DNA of 64,000 nt from Axinella damicornis. Its lineage: Eukaryota > Porifera > Demospongiae > Axinellida > Axinellidae. The notes under the pieces are model-generated. The model did no database searches. It was given only the letters and a program-made list of their open reading frames with translations, and had not been told where the DNA came from. Of the stretch, positions 52,886 through 64,000 are shown piece by piece; within the stretch, counting starts at the first letter, position 1; each line of letters opens with the position of its first letter. The translations under genes and the position numbers were made by a program. The stretch lies in the NCBI GenBank assembly GCA_963931865.1, contig OZ007511.1, positions 10,863,396 to 10,927,395 of the forward strand, given 5' to 3'.

Positions 52886-53290
52886 TCACTGCTACCTCAA
52901 CCACGCTGCCTCATTCACTGCTGCCTCAACCGCTGCTGCCTCAATCAATTGCTGCCTCAATCGCTGCTGCTTCAATCAACTGCTGCCTCACTCCTTGCTC
53001 TGATATACTGCTGTTGTGATAATGCTGTATGCTGACCAGTTATGCTATTGTAGTATAGCCTCGTACCCAGGTCCACGTTCCGTGTGTGGGCCTGGTATGA
53101 GCTACTATTATTGTAGTGTGTGTTGAACATTCAGTTGGCACTATATATAATTGAATTACAATTGGGGGCGGGGCTATGATTGTTAACTCAGCATGTGTTT
53201 GGTGTGAATCCCTCTGAGGAAGTAGTTGAACCCAATACAGTGTTAACAGTGGACATATATAGCACTTTGAAATTGCAACCTATATATAAA
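52886..53290. other. 3' flank of the orphan exon
   Basis: CTGCCTCAATCGCTGCTG-type repeats at about 52897-52992, then a diverged palindromic element at about 53056-53103 (AGCCTCGTACCCAGGTCC / GGGCCTGGTATGAGCTA). Confidence 0.6.
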
Positions 53291-53555
53291 GTAATAAAAA
53301 ACATTTAAAATGTAACAGGATGTAGGGATACCAGAACCGCAAAAAGTAAGGAAACAAGGTAGGGATGATCACACAAAACAGTGAAGTATACAACCCCCTA
53401 CAGAGATCTTTTTCCATAATACGTGTATAATGAAAAAAGATATGTAGGGGGATTGTATACTTCACTGTTTTGTGTGATCATCCCTACCTTGTTTCCTTAC
53501 TTTTTGCGGTTCTGGTATCCCTACATCCTGTTACATTTTAAATGTTTTTTATTAC
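53291..53555. mobile_element. Near-perfect 265-bp foldback element
   Basis: The left arm (53291-53402) and right arm (53442-53555) are reverse complements apart from a single inserted base; the centre (AGATCTTTTTCCAT / ATGAAAAAAGAT) continues the pairing imperfectly to a short loop near ACGTGTA. Ends GTAATAAAAAAC / GTTTTTTATTAC. No transposase. Very recent or actively homogenised. Confidence 0.95.
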
Positions 53556-55456
53556 TTGTTTATGTCATTTTTTTTAACAGCAGGCACATGCATGCTGGAC
53601 TCTGGCATTTACACTGCCAGCAATGGCTGAAGAATCAGACCCAAGCATCTCAAGAGCCAACCCTTTTCTGGATGAATACTACGCCAGTGCTCCCTGAGCT
53701 GAAGACCATAGCTAAGTTTAGTGTAGCTAAAATAGCTATACCAGATAGTAGTAGCGACACATTGTTGAGTCTTTAGATAGGCATTCACCCCTCTCACAGA
53801 ACACAGTCTAGTAATATATAACACAGTCTAGTAACATATATAGCACAGAGAATTTACCTCAGTCTAGTTGCGGTAACACAACGCAAGGCACGTCTAATTC
53901 AGCGATCTTGAATAATAATTACGTATCGTTGCTAAGTGATCGTTTAAGTGCGCATGCGTACAAACATGAAAATGGCGTGACAAATGAAGCCATAGTTATT
54001 GAGTGGGCAGCTGTAGCCGCCTGGTGAAGACTTGGAGGTTGCCAAAAAGCGATGGGCTGGTGCACTGCTCGGTGTAAAATGCTGCTGTTTCGTGCGAAAA
54101 CCATCATGAGGGATTGAGGCGACGTTGAGCTATCCCGTCTGAAAGAAAGAAGAAGAAGAAGAAGAAAGAAAAACAATTTGCCCGTTTTGCGAGTACCTGG
54201 TGCGGTACTTTCGCGACGGTTTTTCGCGACGCGAGGAGTCTTGTGGTCATGAAAACACTCGAAGATGAACGGTATGTGGTTATAAAGGCTTATAAGTGTA
54301 CCGTTTCTGAGATTTGGAGAGATTCTTATGTATTAGCATATATTGCGTGTTCGTCGTATCCCTACATACAGAGTCTACCGACTCTGTGATATCTATAGAT
54401 GCCTGACAACTTTAATGGAAATTTAGAGGTCTATTAAGGACTGTGACCAGCTAGATCAGACACATTTTGTGTTGTGTTTGCAAACTTATTGTACTCCATT
54501 GGAATCAAAAATGAATGCCACTTTTGGGTTAGCCCCACCCCTCTCGCGTCCAATGACGTCATTTCCGGCCACGCCCAGGCAATCTGTCCAGCAATATGGC
54601 TTCTTTAGCAAACCCGCTAGGCAACTACAAATGCTAAGAAGCAGCAACTTAAAACCCCATGAACCTCCGTGATTTCATTATGACATAGAGAGCTGAAAGC
54701 CTACTACATTTTAAGCCTAGCTGGTATAGGTAGAGAGATCTAGCTAATCAACATGCAAGTAGGGCAACACTACTCAGATAAACCTATAACCTCTAGTTTA
54801 CTCGAGGAACGTTCAATCAACAATCGCTAGGGTGAACAGCTTTATCTAGTCAGTAGACATACGATGGGCAACAACTAGAGTCCTTACAACCTGGATTTAC
54901 GTTGCCGCCTAACGCATCCACTCCAAACCTAGCTGTAGCTAGTATGACAGAGGGCTAGTAAAATGCATGTCCTCGTTCCGGTTTCTTTGGAGACTTGAAG
55001 CTAGCTGAAAGCTCAGTTCAAACAGCATGCATAACAACACTTATGTCCACTGCACTAGTGCCTTTGATCTATAGACCACACCCATGGCAACGGGGCTTTC
55101 TTAAAATTCAAAATACACTAATGATACTAGTGGAAGTTTTAATTAATGTTGGAACTGCATGAAGTCTTAATTCTGGCAAGAAACTATAGCTAATAGCCCC
55201 ATGCATGCACCATTCTCGAGACCTGTATGTATGCAAGTCCAACTATAATCATTGAAACATAGGCACTTATACACTAAACTATAAAGTTTACAGCATAGAT
55301 AATGAGGCTGTATAGCTAACACATGACTATCATGAGACTTGATACTAAAGTTTACAAACTCAATCCTAGCTGTAAACCTTGAACGAAACACCTATATGGT
55401 ATAATTACTGAGAGTTCAAATTTTTGCAGACTACCATCCATGGCTACAGTCATACT
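53556..55456. other. Spacer with possible promoter near 54180-54270
   Basis: CpG-rich GCGACGGTTTTTCGCGACGCG at 54213-54233 precedes ATGAAAACACTCGAAGATGA and a GTATGTGG donor-like site at about 54272, which could be a first exon (eight codons) with no partner found. A GAAGAA microsatellite lies at 54150-54165. No gene can be supported. Confidence 0.35.
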
Positions 55457-56487
55457 TCAACGCCCCCACAATTCAATAGCCTCTGTCCGGCATACGTCAT
55501 GACGATCAGGAGGTGGTGGGAGAACAGAGCCAGGACAGGTGTGCTTCTCTATGTAGGTGGTTCCGAATCCAACCCATTTGTTTTCCCGGATGTACTGCAG
55601 CAGAATGTTATCATGAGTGTAGATGGTAGCGCCAAGGGCTCTCCCCTTAGCGAATATCCTAAAAACTTCTCCATAGCACTGGATCCACTTGTTTTCGGTC
55701 TGCATGCCATATTGAATGGTTGGGGTTCCTGGGCAAGGTGCTTGCCCAATGCAGTATCTTCCTGTACAGCCAAACCATTTCCTTGTCCCGCTAGGGTAGT
55801 AGAAGCCAACAATGTCACCGGCCTTGACTAGTCCGGGCCCGCTCTTTCGGTAGATACGTAAGACATCTTCGTAACAGTAATTCCACTCAATAGCTTCCAT
55901 GTACAAGCCAGGGCAAGTAGACTTATTACAAACCCTAGGGGACCTATCACAGCCAATGTAATCCTTGGTATAGAGCGACTGGAAAGCAACGTCACTCGCA
56001 TGGTGGACAGGTCCTGCAAAAGAAACGAGGAAATATTATATCATGAATGCACACACAAAGTGCATGTGCGCCTAGCCAGCTATAGCTGGTATAATAAGCA
56101 TTTCAAATTCAACTTACTTCTGACACGCTGATTCTGCTGGTTGTATGCCATCCTATCATCCACAGGTTTGGCCAGGTCCTCGATCTCCCTCATAAAGTTG
56201 TTTTCAGTTTCATCCGGTGTACCAATGTCCTCCTCATTAATGATAAGGTTCTCTGGTGTGGATTCTTCCTCAGCTGCATCCATTTCCTCCTGCATGGGCT
56301 GCTCCAGAAAGCGCCTCTCCCATTCGACTCTTGCTGGAATTGCGGATTCTTCCCCAGCTGCATCCATTTCCTCCTGCATGGGCTGCTCCAGAAAGCGCCT
56401 CTCCCATTCGACTCTTGCTGGAATTCCATAGCCCAGAGCTTGGACCAGAAGTGCCACTAGGGCAATCCAAAAAAGTGCTGTCTTCAT
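55457..56487 (-). CDS. Secreted Cys-rich protein with duplicated acidic pro-region (2 exons)
   Basis: Exons 56487-56118 and 56013-55457, 308 aa. A signal peptide (MKTALFWIALVALLVQALGYG) is followed by two nearly identical 28-residue units (IPARVEWERRFLEQPMQEEM + DAAGEESA-like), each with an RR dibasic site, then an acidic linker. Exon 2 encodes a Cys-rich module with two or three internal repeats of the form W..C..DVLRIYRK...GD.VGFYY...KWFGC and C.GEVFRIFAKGR...I.YIRENKWVGF, separated by CPG. The repeated C-x-E/D-V-x-R-I and KW motifs suggest a repeated beta-rich extracellular fold. I do not recognise a named family. An upstream TATA box and a compact layout fit a strongly expressed secreted product. 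Function unknown. Confidence 0.85.
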
Positions 56488-56564
56488 TCCTTGAGAGGCT
56501 CCGATTTTGCTGTGAAAGAGTGGTTGAAGACTATAGCTGTAGACCAGCTAGCTAGCTACTGGCC

Positions 56565-56576
56565 TTATATACCCTG
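56565..56576 (-). promoter_or_regulatory. TATA box of the secreted-protein gene
   Basis: GTATATAAGG on the minus strand, about 85 bp upstream of the ATG; the expected start of transcription is near 56540. Confidence 0.6.
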
Positions 56577-59102
56577 CATGCATGCGTGTGAAAAGTTATT
56601 ATGCCACAACACCAATTGAGCTTGGGGCTTCCAGTACTGTGTGATCATGAAGTCAGCGATACGTTCCTTCCTTTATTGGACAAGGAAACACTGTGCTACA
56701 AAGCATCAAGGAACATGTGGGAAGTAGTCTACCGTCAATAGTTGCAGTGCTGAATGAGTGTTTTGAATGACCTAAGCAACTCCATGTAGGAAGAGGAAGG
56801 AACAGACTAGAGGTGTTTATTGCTGCTAGGATGTCAAAACCTGTGAGTTGAATTCATGAGAGGAACTGAAGGAGTGTGGGTGCTGCAGTGTTGCAAAGCA
56901 TGAAGGAACTTCCTTCATGTTGTGGGCAGTTGTCAGGGCCACAGACAGGAACAATACCCTTTCAGTGCTGTGAATGCCGTGGATAACCAGCCCTTGTAGC
57001 AACTTCAAATCAATTGTTGCAGTTGTTCTAGGTGCTCTGTATTTGCCCATAGATTGGCTGGACATAATTACAAAACTTGTCAACAAATGCAATTCGGGTA
57101 ACTGACTGTCAAAGTAATCAATCTATCATAGCTATCAACAGCTGGAGTGAAGCCAGTGACAGATGATACCATTAATTGCCCACAGCATGAAAGAACTTCC
57201 TTCATGTTGTGTCCTTGCTCAGGATATGAAGGAACTTCCTTCATAATGTGGGCAGTTGTCCACAGCAATTTATATTTACAGTGAGGCCAGTGACACATGA
57301 TACCCATGTCCACAGCGACTAATTTGTTTTCCAGTGATGCATGCATGCAACAGTGGTGAAGTGTTTGACCCCACTGTACATCTGCTCATGTGGAGGTGGT
57401 GAACCAGACTGCAGTGCCTCTTCTGTCACGAGGTCTGCGTGTGTGTTGTTTTAGTATGGCATATTATATGATGCATTTTATTTTGGCATATTTCACTTTT
57501 GTAATTAAAACTAAAACGACTGTCTCAGCCTGTTAGTTAAAACTACAACTAAACTAGTAAGTTAAATCACCCCAAAAAGGAGGTTACTAAAACTAAAAGA
57601 GCTTCTACTAATCCTTTTTAGATTTAGTAATTAAAGCTAAAACTAAACTAAACAATGCGACTTCTACTTCATTACAGCTAAAACTAGTTTCAGATAACTA
57701 CATTGTAAGACAACATTGCTGTGTATCCAGGAGGTGCAATAGAATTTGCTATAATAGCGTATGGACAGATCCTGCTGTGATATCTAGCATCACACCCAGA
57801 GATCAGATATCAGAGTTAAAGAAACCGAAAACACAAGGAATATCACAAAAGGGGTGCACTTGTTTCAATTAAACAGTGCTGTCACATTCAGGAATTCCAA
57901 GTAATTAAAATAACTCTGCCTGACAATGCAAGAATTTTTGATCTAATGTTTCTCGTCAGAAGTTTCTCTCACTACCTTTCGAAAAGGACATGCTGGCAAT
58001 AGTATCAAGCTGCCAAAAGGCAATTCGGTAAGCAAACTTTACTTATAATCCCCAGAGATGCATGAAGGTTTTGTGAGAACTAGCTTATAATTATACAATA
58101 TACATCCCATGCTGGTACAAGTCATCACCAGTGTTGCCTACTGAAATTGAGCTTTCAACTAGCTAATATGCCGCCATATTCTGCACACGCACTGGACCAT
58201 GCATTGCTGATGCTAGGACTGGTAGACTGTTACTTTAACCCACTCAAATCATGACTTCAGATTAAAGGGCTGACTTTGCGACAAACGCTGACGTTTTGTG
58301 GTCAGCACATTTGTGCCTGGTGAACAGATGTTTCGTAATGTGATGTATGCAAGGGAGGTGTCCGTGGACGCTGTGGTAGGTACATTTGTTGTACACGAGA
58401 AGTATTTATTGCATATCCATCTATATATGTGCGAAACACTGTATGTACTGTGGTATATAATGATTAACTGCACCATGATCACTCATAATGGAGTAAAGCT
58501 TCAATATTCTGCATGGTCACATTCAGTTTAGGGACATGACTGCAAGTATTTCACACCATCACGTTAATAATTAATGTGTGTTTCTTCCCTTACCATATAT
58601 AGCTAGCTAGCAACCAAAAATATGTACACAAGACAGTACAATAATATTATTACTTCTATGCTGTATATGCGATTGTGTATCATGAGGGTGAGTTGAATTG
58701 AAGGTCTGTCTTGGGCCAATACCCGGCAATCAGCTTTGTTTTGAGTGAATTAAGAGCAATTGGCATGCATTCTCAAAATAATCACGTCAACATCAGCTAT
58801 AGACCAATAATTAATGGTCAATAGCCTTATTCCTAGCTTCAAGTACTGTAAATAAACCTCTGTAGCTATAGCTAGTACGCCAATATTTACACAGGCTGGA
58901 GACTAAGCAAACTTGAGCAAGGTTTCCCGCCAGATCGACCCGACCAATGAAATCGTGACGCATCAGCTGAACCTGTACCTCGACGTGGCGACACGAACAA
59001 AGAGCATTGTGGGGGCTGGGGCTGGTACTAATAAAAGATCTTCGTTGCAGGCAAGTATTACTCTGCGACCAAGAGGAACTAGGAGAGAGAGAGGCGGAGA
59101 GA
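56577..59102. other. Intergenic spacer between the secreted-protein and calumenin genes
   Basis: ATGAAGGAACTTCCTTCAT-type palindromes with flanking TGTGGGCAGTTGTC recur at about 56899, 57187 and 57229. ACTAAAACTAAACTAAAC-type sequence lies at 57535-57680. The last 200 bp look like promoter, with CCAAT at 58944-58948 and an ACGTGG core at 58983-58988. No other gene recognised. Confidence 0.5.
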
Positions 59103-61710
59103 ATGACCAGGTTGCAACTGTTTTTGGTGCTCTGTGTTGCAGCGCTAGTCTCTGGCGTTCCCACAGGTGAGCTGATGCTGCTCGGGAACAGCATATTCGT
59201 ACCTAGTTCTCCCCTGGCTAACTGCAGATTGCACTAGTAATATTATCTCCTTGAACCCCCTGTCGCTTGCACATAAAAGTGTCTACTTCTTTTGGGGTCT
59301 GTGTTCATCTCTGCCTATAGGCCACTTCTGATCGCCCCTTTATGCTCACAACTCCGCTGTTTGTATCTATGGTTTGTGTAAGCCATAGAGATCCATCTTA
59401 GGTCAGTTTGTAAACCATTCCCCCATCCCACAGGTGAAGAGCAGCGACGTCACCGCGGTCCCAAAGACCTCTCGGAAGAGGAGCACTATGACGGTCCTGA
59501 GCACAATGCCGAGTATGACCACGAGGCGTTTCTGGGGAAGGATCAAGCTGAACGCTTTGACCAGCTGCCACCAGGAGAAGCCAAGAGAAGACTAAGGTGC
59601 ATTGAACTTGCTTGTACTGGCATGTATCTAGATTCTGCCGTTACCTCAATTACAACCAGTAGTGGCTAGGTCACCACTGTCTTGAGCGGAACAGTACGTT
59701 GCGCCAAGTCGGTTTTGCCTGTCTTGCTCGCTCGGTATGGTCACACCAAATACTGATTTCTTGTTTCACGGATGGACAGACCAGTCCCAAGCTTTGACGA
59801 CCGTCTCTATTCACTGGACTGGGGTACTACACTGACAGTAAATTTGTCTCATAGCACTATCCAGGCTTACTGTGATGTAGAAACTGGCTGTACTACTCAC
59901 TGACTTGTACTCACAGTCAGCTCGCCAGCTCTGGCCTGCATTCAGGCATAGTTCAAAGCTTCAAGTCTTGGGGTCAAAGGTCACATGCATAGTATACAGG
60001 CTGTTTACATCTGACAGCACACTGTCAATTAGCTGCCCTTCCACTCTGGCTACCGCCATTATCCCTGGTAAAACTACCAGCTACGCACCTCATACCCAGG
60101 TCTTCTCACCGTACCCCAGCATTGTCAGCTGCAGCACCTGGCTATATGCACATGACCTTTGACCCCAAGACTGGAACCTTTGATGGTCGGTTGAGTGCAG
60201 GCCAGTTCAAACAAGCCAGAGCTGGATTTGAGTACATCAGTCAGTTGTAGAGCTGGATGTTGCATAAATAGTCTAAATTTACTCAGTCCAGTGGTCTAGT
60301 CCAGTAGCTGGGTGGCTGGCAAAAACCCCTTTGAATACTTGAGCACACCACCACTTCCTGGCCACCCTTGGACCAGGATGCTTATAACCACAGAGCAGAT
60401 GTAACCAATTAGCTCAGGGACGAGCACCTAATTAAACTGCACCCACTAACAAAAGGTAATTGTTTTCATAATCTGTAAAAGAATAGACATACCAGATCCA
60501 TTGTAGAATCATGAGTAACTTTGGTGAGTAGAATAGCTGCCTAAGAGTGGGACAAAACAATGACTCGTGCAATCTCTCCCCTCCAACATGCAGCATGATT
60601 GTAGACAAGATTGACAAAGACAACGACGGTCAGGTCACTCAAGAAGAACTCAAGGGATGGGTACAGCACGTTTCAAAGAGGTTTGTTCACATAACCGTAG
60701 GCTAGTACATGTCCTCCCCGACAAATAACAGGAGATTGCAAGGTGGTAGTCATTCCCTCATGAGTTGCGCTCCTCCCACTCCCCTCAGGTATATCTACGA
60801 GGACGTTGACAGGCAATGGAGCTACCATGACAAGAACAACGACAAGCTCATCAATTGGCAGGAGTATAAAGATGGTGCCTTTGGAAATATTGACAGTGAG
60901 CTATCAGACTCTTAACAAGTGTAACATTGGTAATGGGGCTTAACCTGACTGAAGTCTTAATTACTCGTGTGTTATTTTTCCCGCCCATCAGACCCAGATG
61001 AGGTTTATGACCACCATCGTCAGCTCAGCTACAAGGACGTTTTGGCACGAGATGAGAGGCGCTTCAAGGCTGCCGACACTGACAGCGATGGACAGTTGAA
61101 CAGAGAAGAGTTTGCAACGTTCCTCCATCCAGGTATGAGGATTCCAGGAAGGAGAGAGGAGGGAGGGAGGGGGAGGGGGGGCTTGATGTCTGTGTTTGTG
61201 TGGACTACTTGAGTTGCATCAAGTGATGAAGATTGTTTTTTTTCCTTGACAGAGGAGTCCAAGCATATGCGTGAGATAGTCATCGATGAGACAATACACG
61301 ACATGGACAAGGATAGGGACGGCTACGTCACTCTGCAGGAATACATTAGTGAGTGGTATGGGTGGGTGTGAGAACGTGTGCAGGAGAGGGCAATGTACTC
61401 CTAAATCTTCTCGTCGTTGAGCTAGGGTGTGGGTTGTGAGGTGATACCTTGATCTGAAATCTCCCCTGTCAGATGACCTCTGGCCCCAGAATGAGCGGGA
61501 GGGGGTGCCAGAGGGGGAGGAACCAGACTGGGTGAGTAGCGAGAAGGAACAGTTTGGGACGTACCGTGACAAGGATGGTGATGGGAAGCTGAACCGGCAG
61601 GAGATCGGAGAGTGGATCCTGCCGCAGGTACTGTACAAGCAGTGGGAACGGGGGTGGGGGGGAGATCGGAGAGTGGATCCTACCATAGGTACTGCACAAG
61701 CAGTGGGAAT

Positions 61711-61748
<38 letters not shown>

Positions 61749-63288
61749 CTATAGCCTCCCCTTGCACTGGATGTGCTCAGCCCCCCCCCCCCCCAACATT
61801 ACGCTGAAAGTACCTCAGGAAACTCATTACTCTTGCCATTGATTTAGTCACACAGAAAGCCTAGATAGTTGACCTTGTAGTTGAAGAGATACCTACAGCT
61901 ACGGGACGTGACAAAGCTCCGTAGTCCTCTACAGATCTGATTCACACATTTCAGTGACGTCTGGGTTAATGATTAGTCTGCATGAGTGTAATTGCATTTC
62001 GACACATGGCTGGTGAAGTGTGTTCGTCACAGTGCTGCAGTGACCGACTCCGTAACACCATTCTTTGAATCAGATGTGTAGGGAAGTCCTTGACTGTAGA
62101 CAGACGCACAGTTTTGCTTACAGGCCTCTTGCAGGATAGTGAACAAGTTCTGCCTAACAGAACTAATTCCTGGGTACATGCTGTCGGCTCAGTGGTTGCT
62201 AGTGGGTCCTAGTGTCAGTGCAACCGAGAAAGGATGGACCTGGGAATGAGGCTACCTCCACCGCAGAGGTGTGGGTAGAGACCCATGCCACTCCACTGTG
62301 TGTCACTCTCACACCGGAGGGGTGCAACACTTGTGGGCCTGGCCTTAGCTGTGGCTATTTCACACTGGTTTGAGAAAGGTGTGCACCAGGCCGTGGGACT
62401 CGGCGGCATGCTTCTTCATGTAATCATACATTGAGTACTAACTACAGATCTGTCACGAGGCAGAGACGATTGGCCATGATTCCCAGTTGGTGTGAACTTA
62501 CTCAAGTTCTTCTGAGAACGTCGCTGTCAGATTGAACTAATCTCTGTGTTATCCTCTGCCAGGACTATGACCATGCTGAGGCAGAAGCCCGTCATCTCAT
62601 CCACGAAGCAGACGTCAACAAGGTATGGGCATTTACTCCGCTGTGGTGTAGCTGTGACCTGTCTCAGAATCAGCATAAACTATGAATATGCATATGCACA
62701 GAGAATGCCTTGCACATGCGAGTATATTTAGTAGGTATGGTTGGTCGGCCACAACTAGTTGTTGCAACATGGCAATGTGGCACATTGAAGGAGTTCACTG
62801 AAGTAGTGCACGCTTCCCCAAGTGCTAAAACTCATGGTGTGGTTAGCTCACTGTCTCCTACGAGAAGAGTAAGAGCTGGAGCTGTTGACAGCACCGCACT
62901 GGCTCTGCCAACTCGTCCAACCCATTTGCAGTGACGATCGCTAGAACACGAGTTGACAGGGATGTGCTGTCACATGTATGTTAGCATTAACCGGTGATTG
63001 CATTCCTGACTATTGTCACATATATATTATATACAAACCCTAGCCAAGATTGTGGCCTAAACAGACAGATTAGTTGCCTCACGCTAAGGCGCTCAGCAAT
63101 GAACGTTGCAACCTTTGAAGTTTCATTTTCACACACAAATGAGCCGAAGTTGATTGTTCTTATGCCTGTGTCCACTTTCCCAGGACGGCCAGCTCACCAA
63201 AGAAGAGGTCCTCCAGCACCAAGACCTCTTCGTGGGCAGTCAGGCCACAGACTTTGGGGAGTACCTTGTGCGCCATGATGAGTTTTGA
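59103..63288 (+). CDS. CALU: Calumenin/reticulocalbin family ER Ca2+-binding protein (complete, 9 exons)
   Basis: ER and secretory-pathway EF-hand protein of the CREC family; it buffers Ca2+ and assists client folding. Exons 59103-59166, 59434-59596, 60594-60680, 60789-60895, 60992-61132, 61253-61348, 61473-61627, 62563-62622 and 63184-63288 join in phase to 325 aa (human calumenin 315). Signal peptide [18 protein letters not shown]; then [19 protein letters not shown], diagnostic of the family. Six EF-hand loops: [24 protein letters not shown] (Lys replaces the usual Gly at position 6), [36 protein letters not shown] and [12 protein letters not shown] (split by intron 8). The C terminus HDEF is the ER-retrieval signal. 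The donor of exon 7 is duplicated in intron 7. Calumenin and reticulocalbin cannot be told apart from one non-bilaterian sequence; the symbol is approximate. Confidence 0.93.
59925..60240. repeat. Inverted repeat in calumenin intron 2
   Basis: AGTCTTGGGGTCAAAGGTCA near 59967 is mirrored by TGACCTTTGACCCCAAGACT near 60150; weaker pairing extends out to CCAGCTCTGGC / GCCAGAGCTGG and GTACTC / GAGTAC. About 80-bp arms, diverged. Confidence 0.8.
61133..61182. repeat. GGGA tract starting at calumenin exon 5 donor
   Basis: GGAGAGAGGAGGGAGGGAGG begins about 15 bp inside intron 5. Transcript-sense purine on the donor side. Confidence 0.75.
61601..61748 (+). repeat. Duplicated exon-7 end and 5' splice site plus poly-G run
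   Basis: GAGATCGGAGAGTGGATCCT, then CCGCAGgtactg (61601-61632) is repeated as the same 20-mer and CCATAGgtactg (61662-61693), each followed by CAAGCAGTGGGAA and a G run; the second run is about 38 G (61710-61747). The 61-bp period is not a multiple of three. Confidence 0.9.
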
Positions 63289-64000
63289 TCGCTAGCTGCT
63301 GCTGACCTAGGTGTTCATATTCAGGACTGCTGATGATCATGTCTCATTATACAGTGTAGTTTGTGTTTGATACGCCATGAACATTTTGATAATCTACCAA
63401 CAAGGGGTGGTCACGCCAATAAGCACCGTACTTAGAGCTGTGAGCATTGATTGTGACCCTGTATATGGCAGATGTAGGTGTGGCTTACCGTCTTATTCCA
63501 TATACTACCAAAAAGTCATGCAGTCACGGTGGATTTTTGCGATGGTCACAGGGTCACCGGCAGTTTAGCAGCGCTGTCACAGGCAGTTTTTGGACGGTCA
63601 CAGGTTGTGACCCCGGTCGCAGCTCTAAGTATGGCGCGTATTGAAGTGACCACCCATTGGAGAAATCCTTAATTAGAAGAGAAAAACGGGTTACACCTAA
63701 TCAGATTATGGAAGACCATATGCCTGCAAATCCCATCGTTTGTTGGTAAAGAGGTTATTGTTATTTGATGTTCTCATCAGTTCATGATCACACACATGAT
63801 CTTTTAGTCCCCAGGCCAGCCCAGCACCCTAGCTTGTGTCCCCAGGCCAGCCCAGCACCCCAGCTTGTGTTCCCAGGCCTACCCTATTCCAGTTTGCATT
63901 GACAATAATGCTTCCGTGCACTATTGTCAATGAACAATGGGGGTATCGAGGCGCTAGCTCTCTGGGGAGAGCCAGAGATCAAGGCTGTCTCAGGTTATGA
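63289..64000. other. 3' flank of the calumenin gene
   Basis: No gene recognised. CCCCAGGCCAGCCCAGCACC occurs twice (about 63811 and 63841) in a short tandem repeat. Confidence 0.4.

Noticed and set aside
53643..53776. Short frame MAEESDPSISRANPF as a terminal exon
   Set aside because: No upstream exon with matching phase could be joined; could be real but unsupported.
56890..57270. Heat-shock elements in the GAAGGAACTTCCTTC palindromes
   Set aside because: Spacing does not match nGAAnnTTCn; the palindromes come as part of a longer repeated segment.

Overview
This is a eukaryotic, metazoan window. Every gene is split by GT-AG introns or nested in one, and the recognisable proteins are animal ones: Twinkle (TWNK), MSH4, an SLC15A4-type transporter, a C6orf89/BRAP-type membrane protein and a calumenin/reticulocalbin. 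Very intron-rich genes, short intergenic gaps and hundreds of bases of simple repeats suggest an early-branching animal. A demosponge is my best guess; it rests on gene style and on a recollection of the abundant AGCCTCGTTCCCAGG palindromes, not on a search.

Layout. 1-687: 3' end of a ubiquitin-like/Cys-rich/RING-H2 gene, with a deleted pseudogene copy at 2947-3410. 1683-2473 and 37990-39560: two copies of one dispersed composite repeat in opposite orientation. 5038-6425: two tandem-repeat fields. 6421-25608 (minus): complete 14-exon TWNK, 687 aa, with two plus-strand genes nested in its introns: an SLC15A4-like transporter (11003-13436, 585 aa) and an intronless coiled-coil/glycine-zipper protein (18809-20176). 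25846-36382 (plus): complete 33-exon MSH4, 901 aa, head-to-head with TWNK across 237 bp. 36383-40900: repeat-rich spacer. 40944-44155 (plus): C6orf89/BRAP-like gene, 395 aa. 45227-52281 (plus): conserved unnamed protein running into a 200-N gap (52285-52484). 52781-52885: lone terminal exon of a second calumenin-like gene just after the gap. 55457-56487 (minus): secreted Cys-rich protein of 308 aa. 59103-63288 (plus): complete nine-exon calumenin/reticulocalbin, 325 aa, ending HDEF.

The splice models were built by hand. For TWNK, MSH4, SLC15A4-like, C6orf89-like and calumenin, codon phase closes at every junction and the lengths come out close to the human proteins. The genes do not form one pathway: TWNK acts in mtDNA replication, MSH4 in meiotic crossover, calumenin in the ER lumen.

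The most interesting signal is in the repeats. Nearly all simple repeats inside genes abut a splice site and are polarised by transcription: CCCT and CA tracts (sense strand) sit just 5' of 3' splice sites, while GGGA/GT tracts start at 5' splice sites. In two cases the exon-end/donor junction itself was copied: about 40 times, in frame, in MSH4 intron 17, and twice in calumenin intron 7. A family of tiny palindromic elements is scattered throughout and in one place has become a 520-bp minisatellite.
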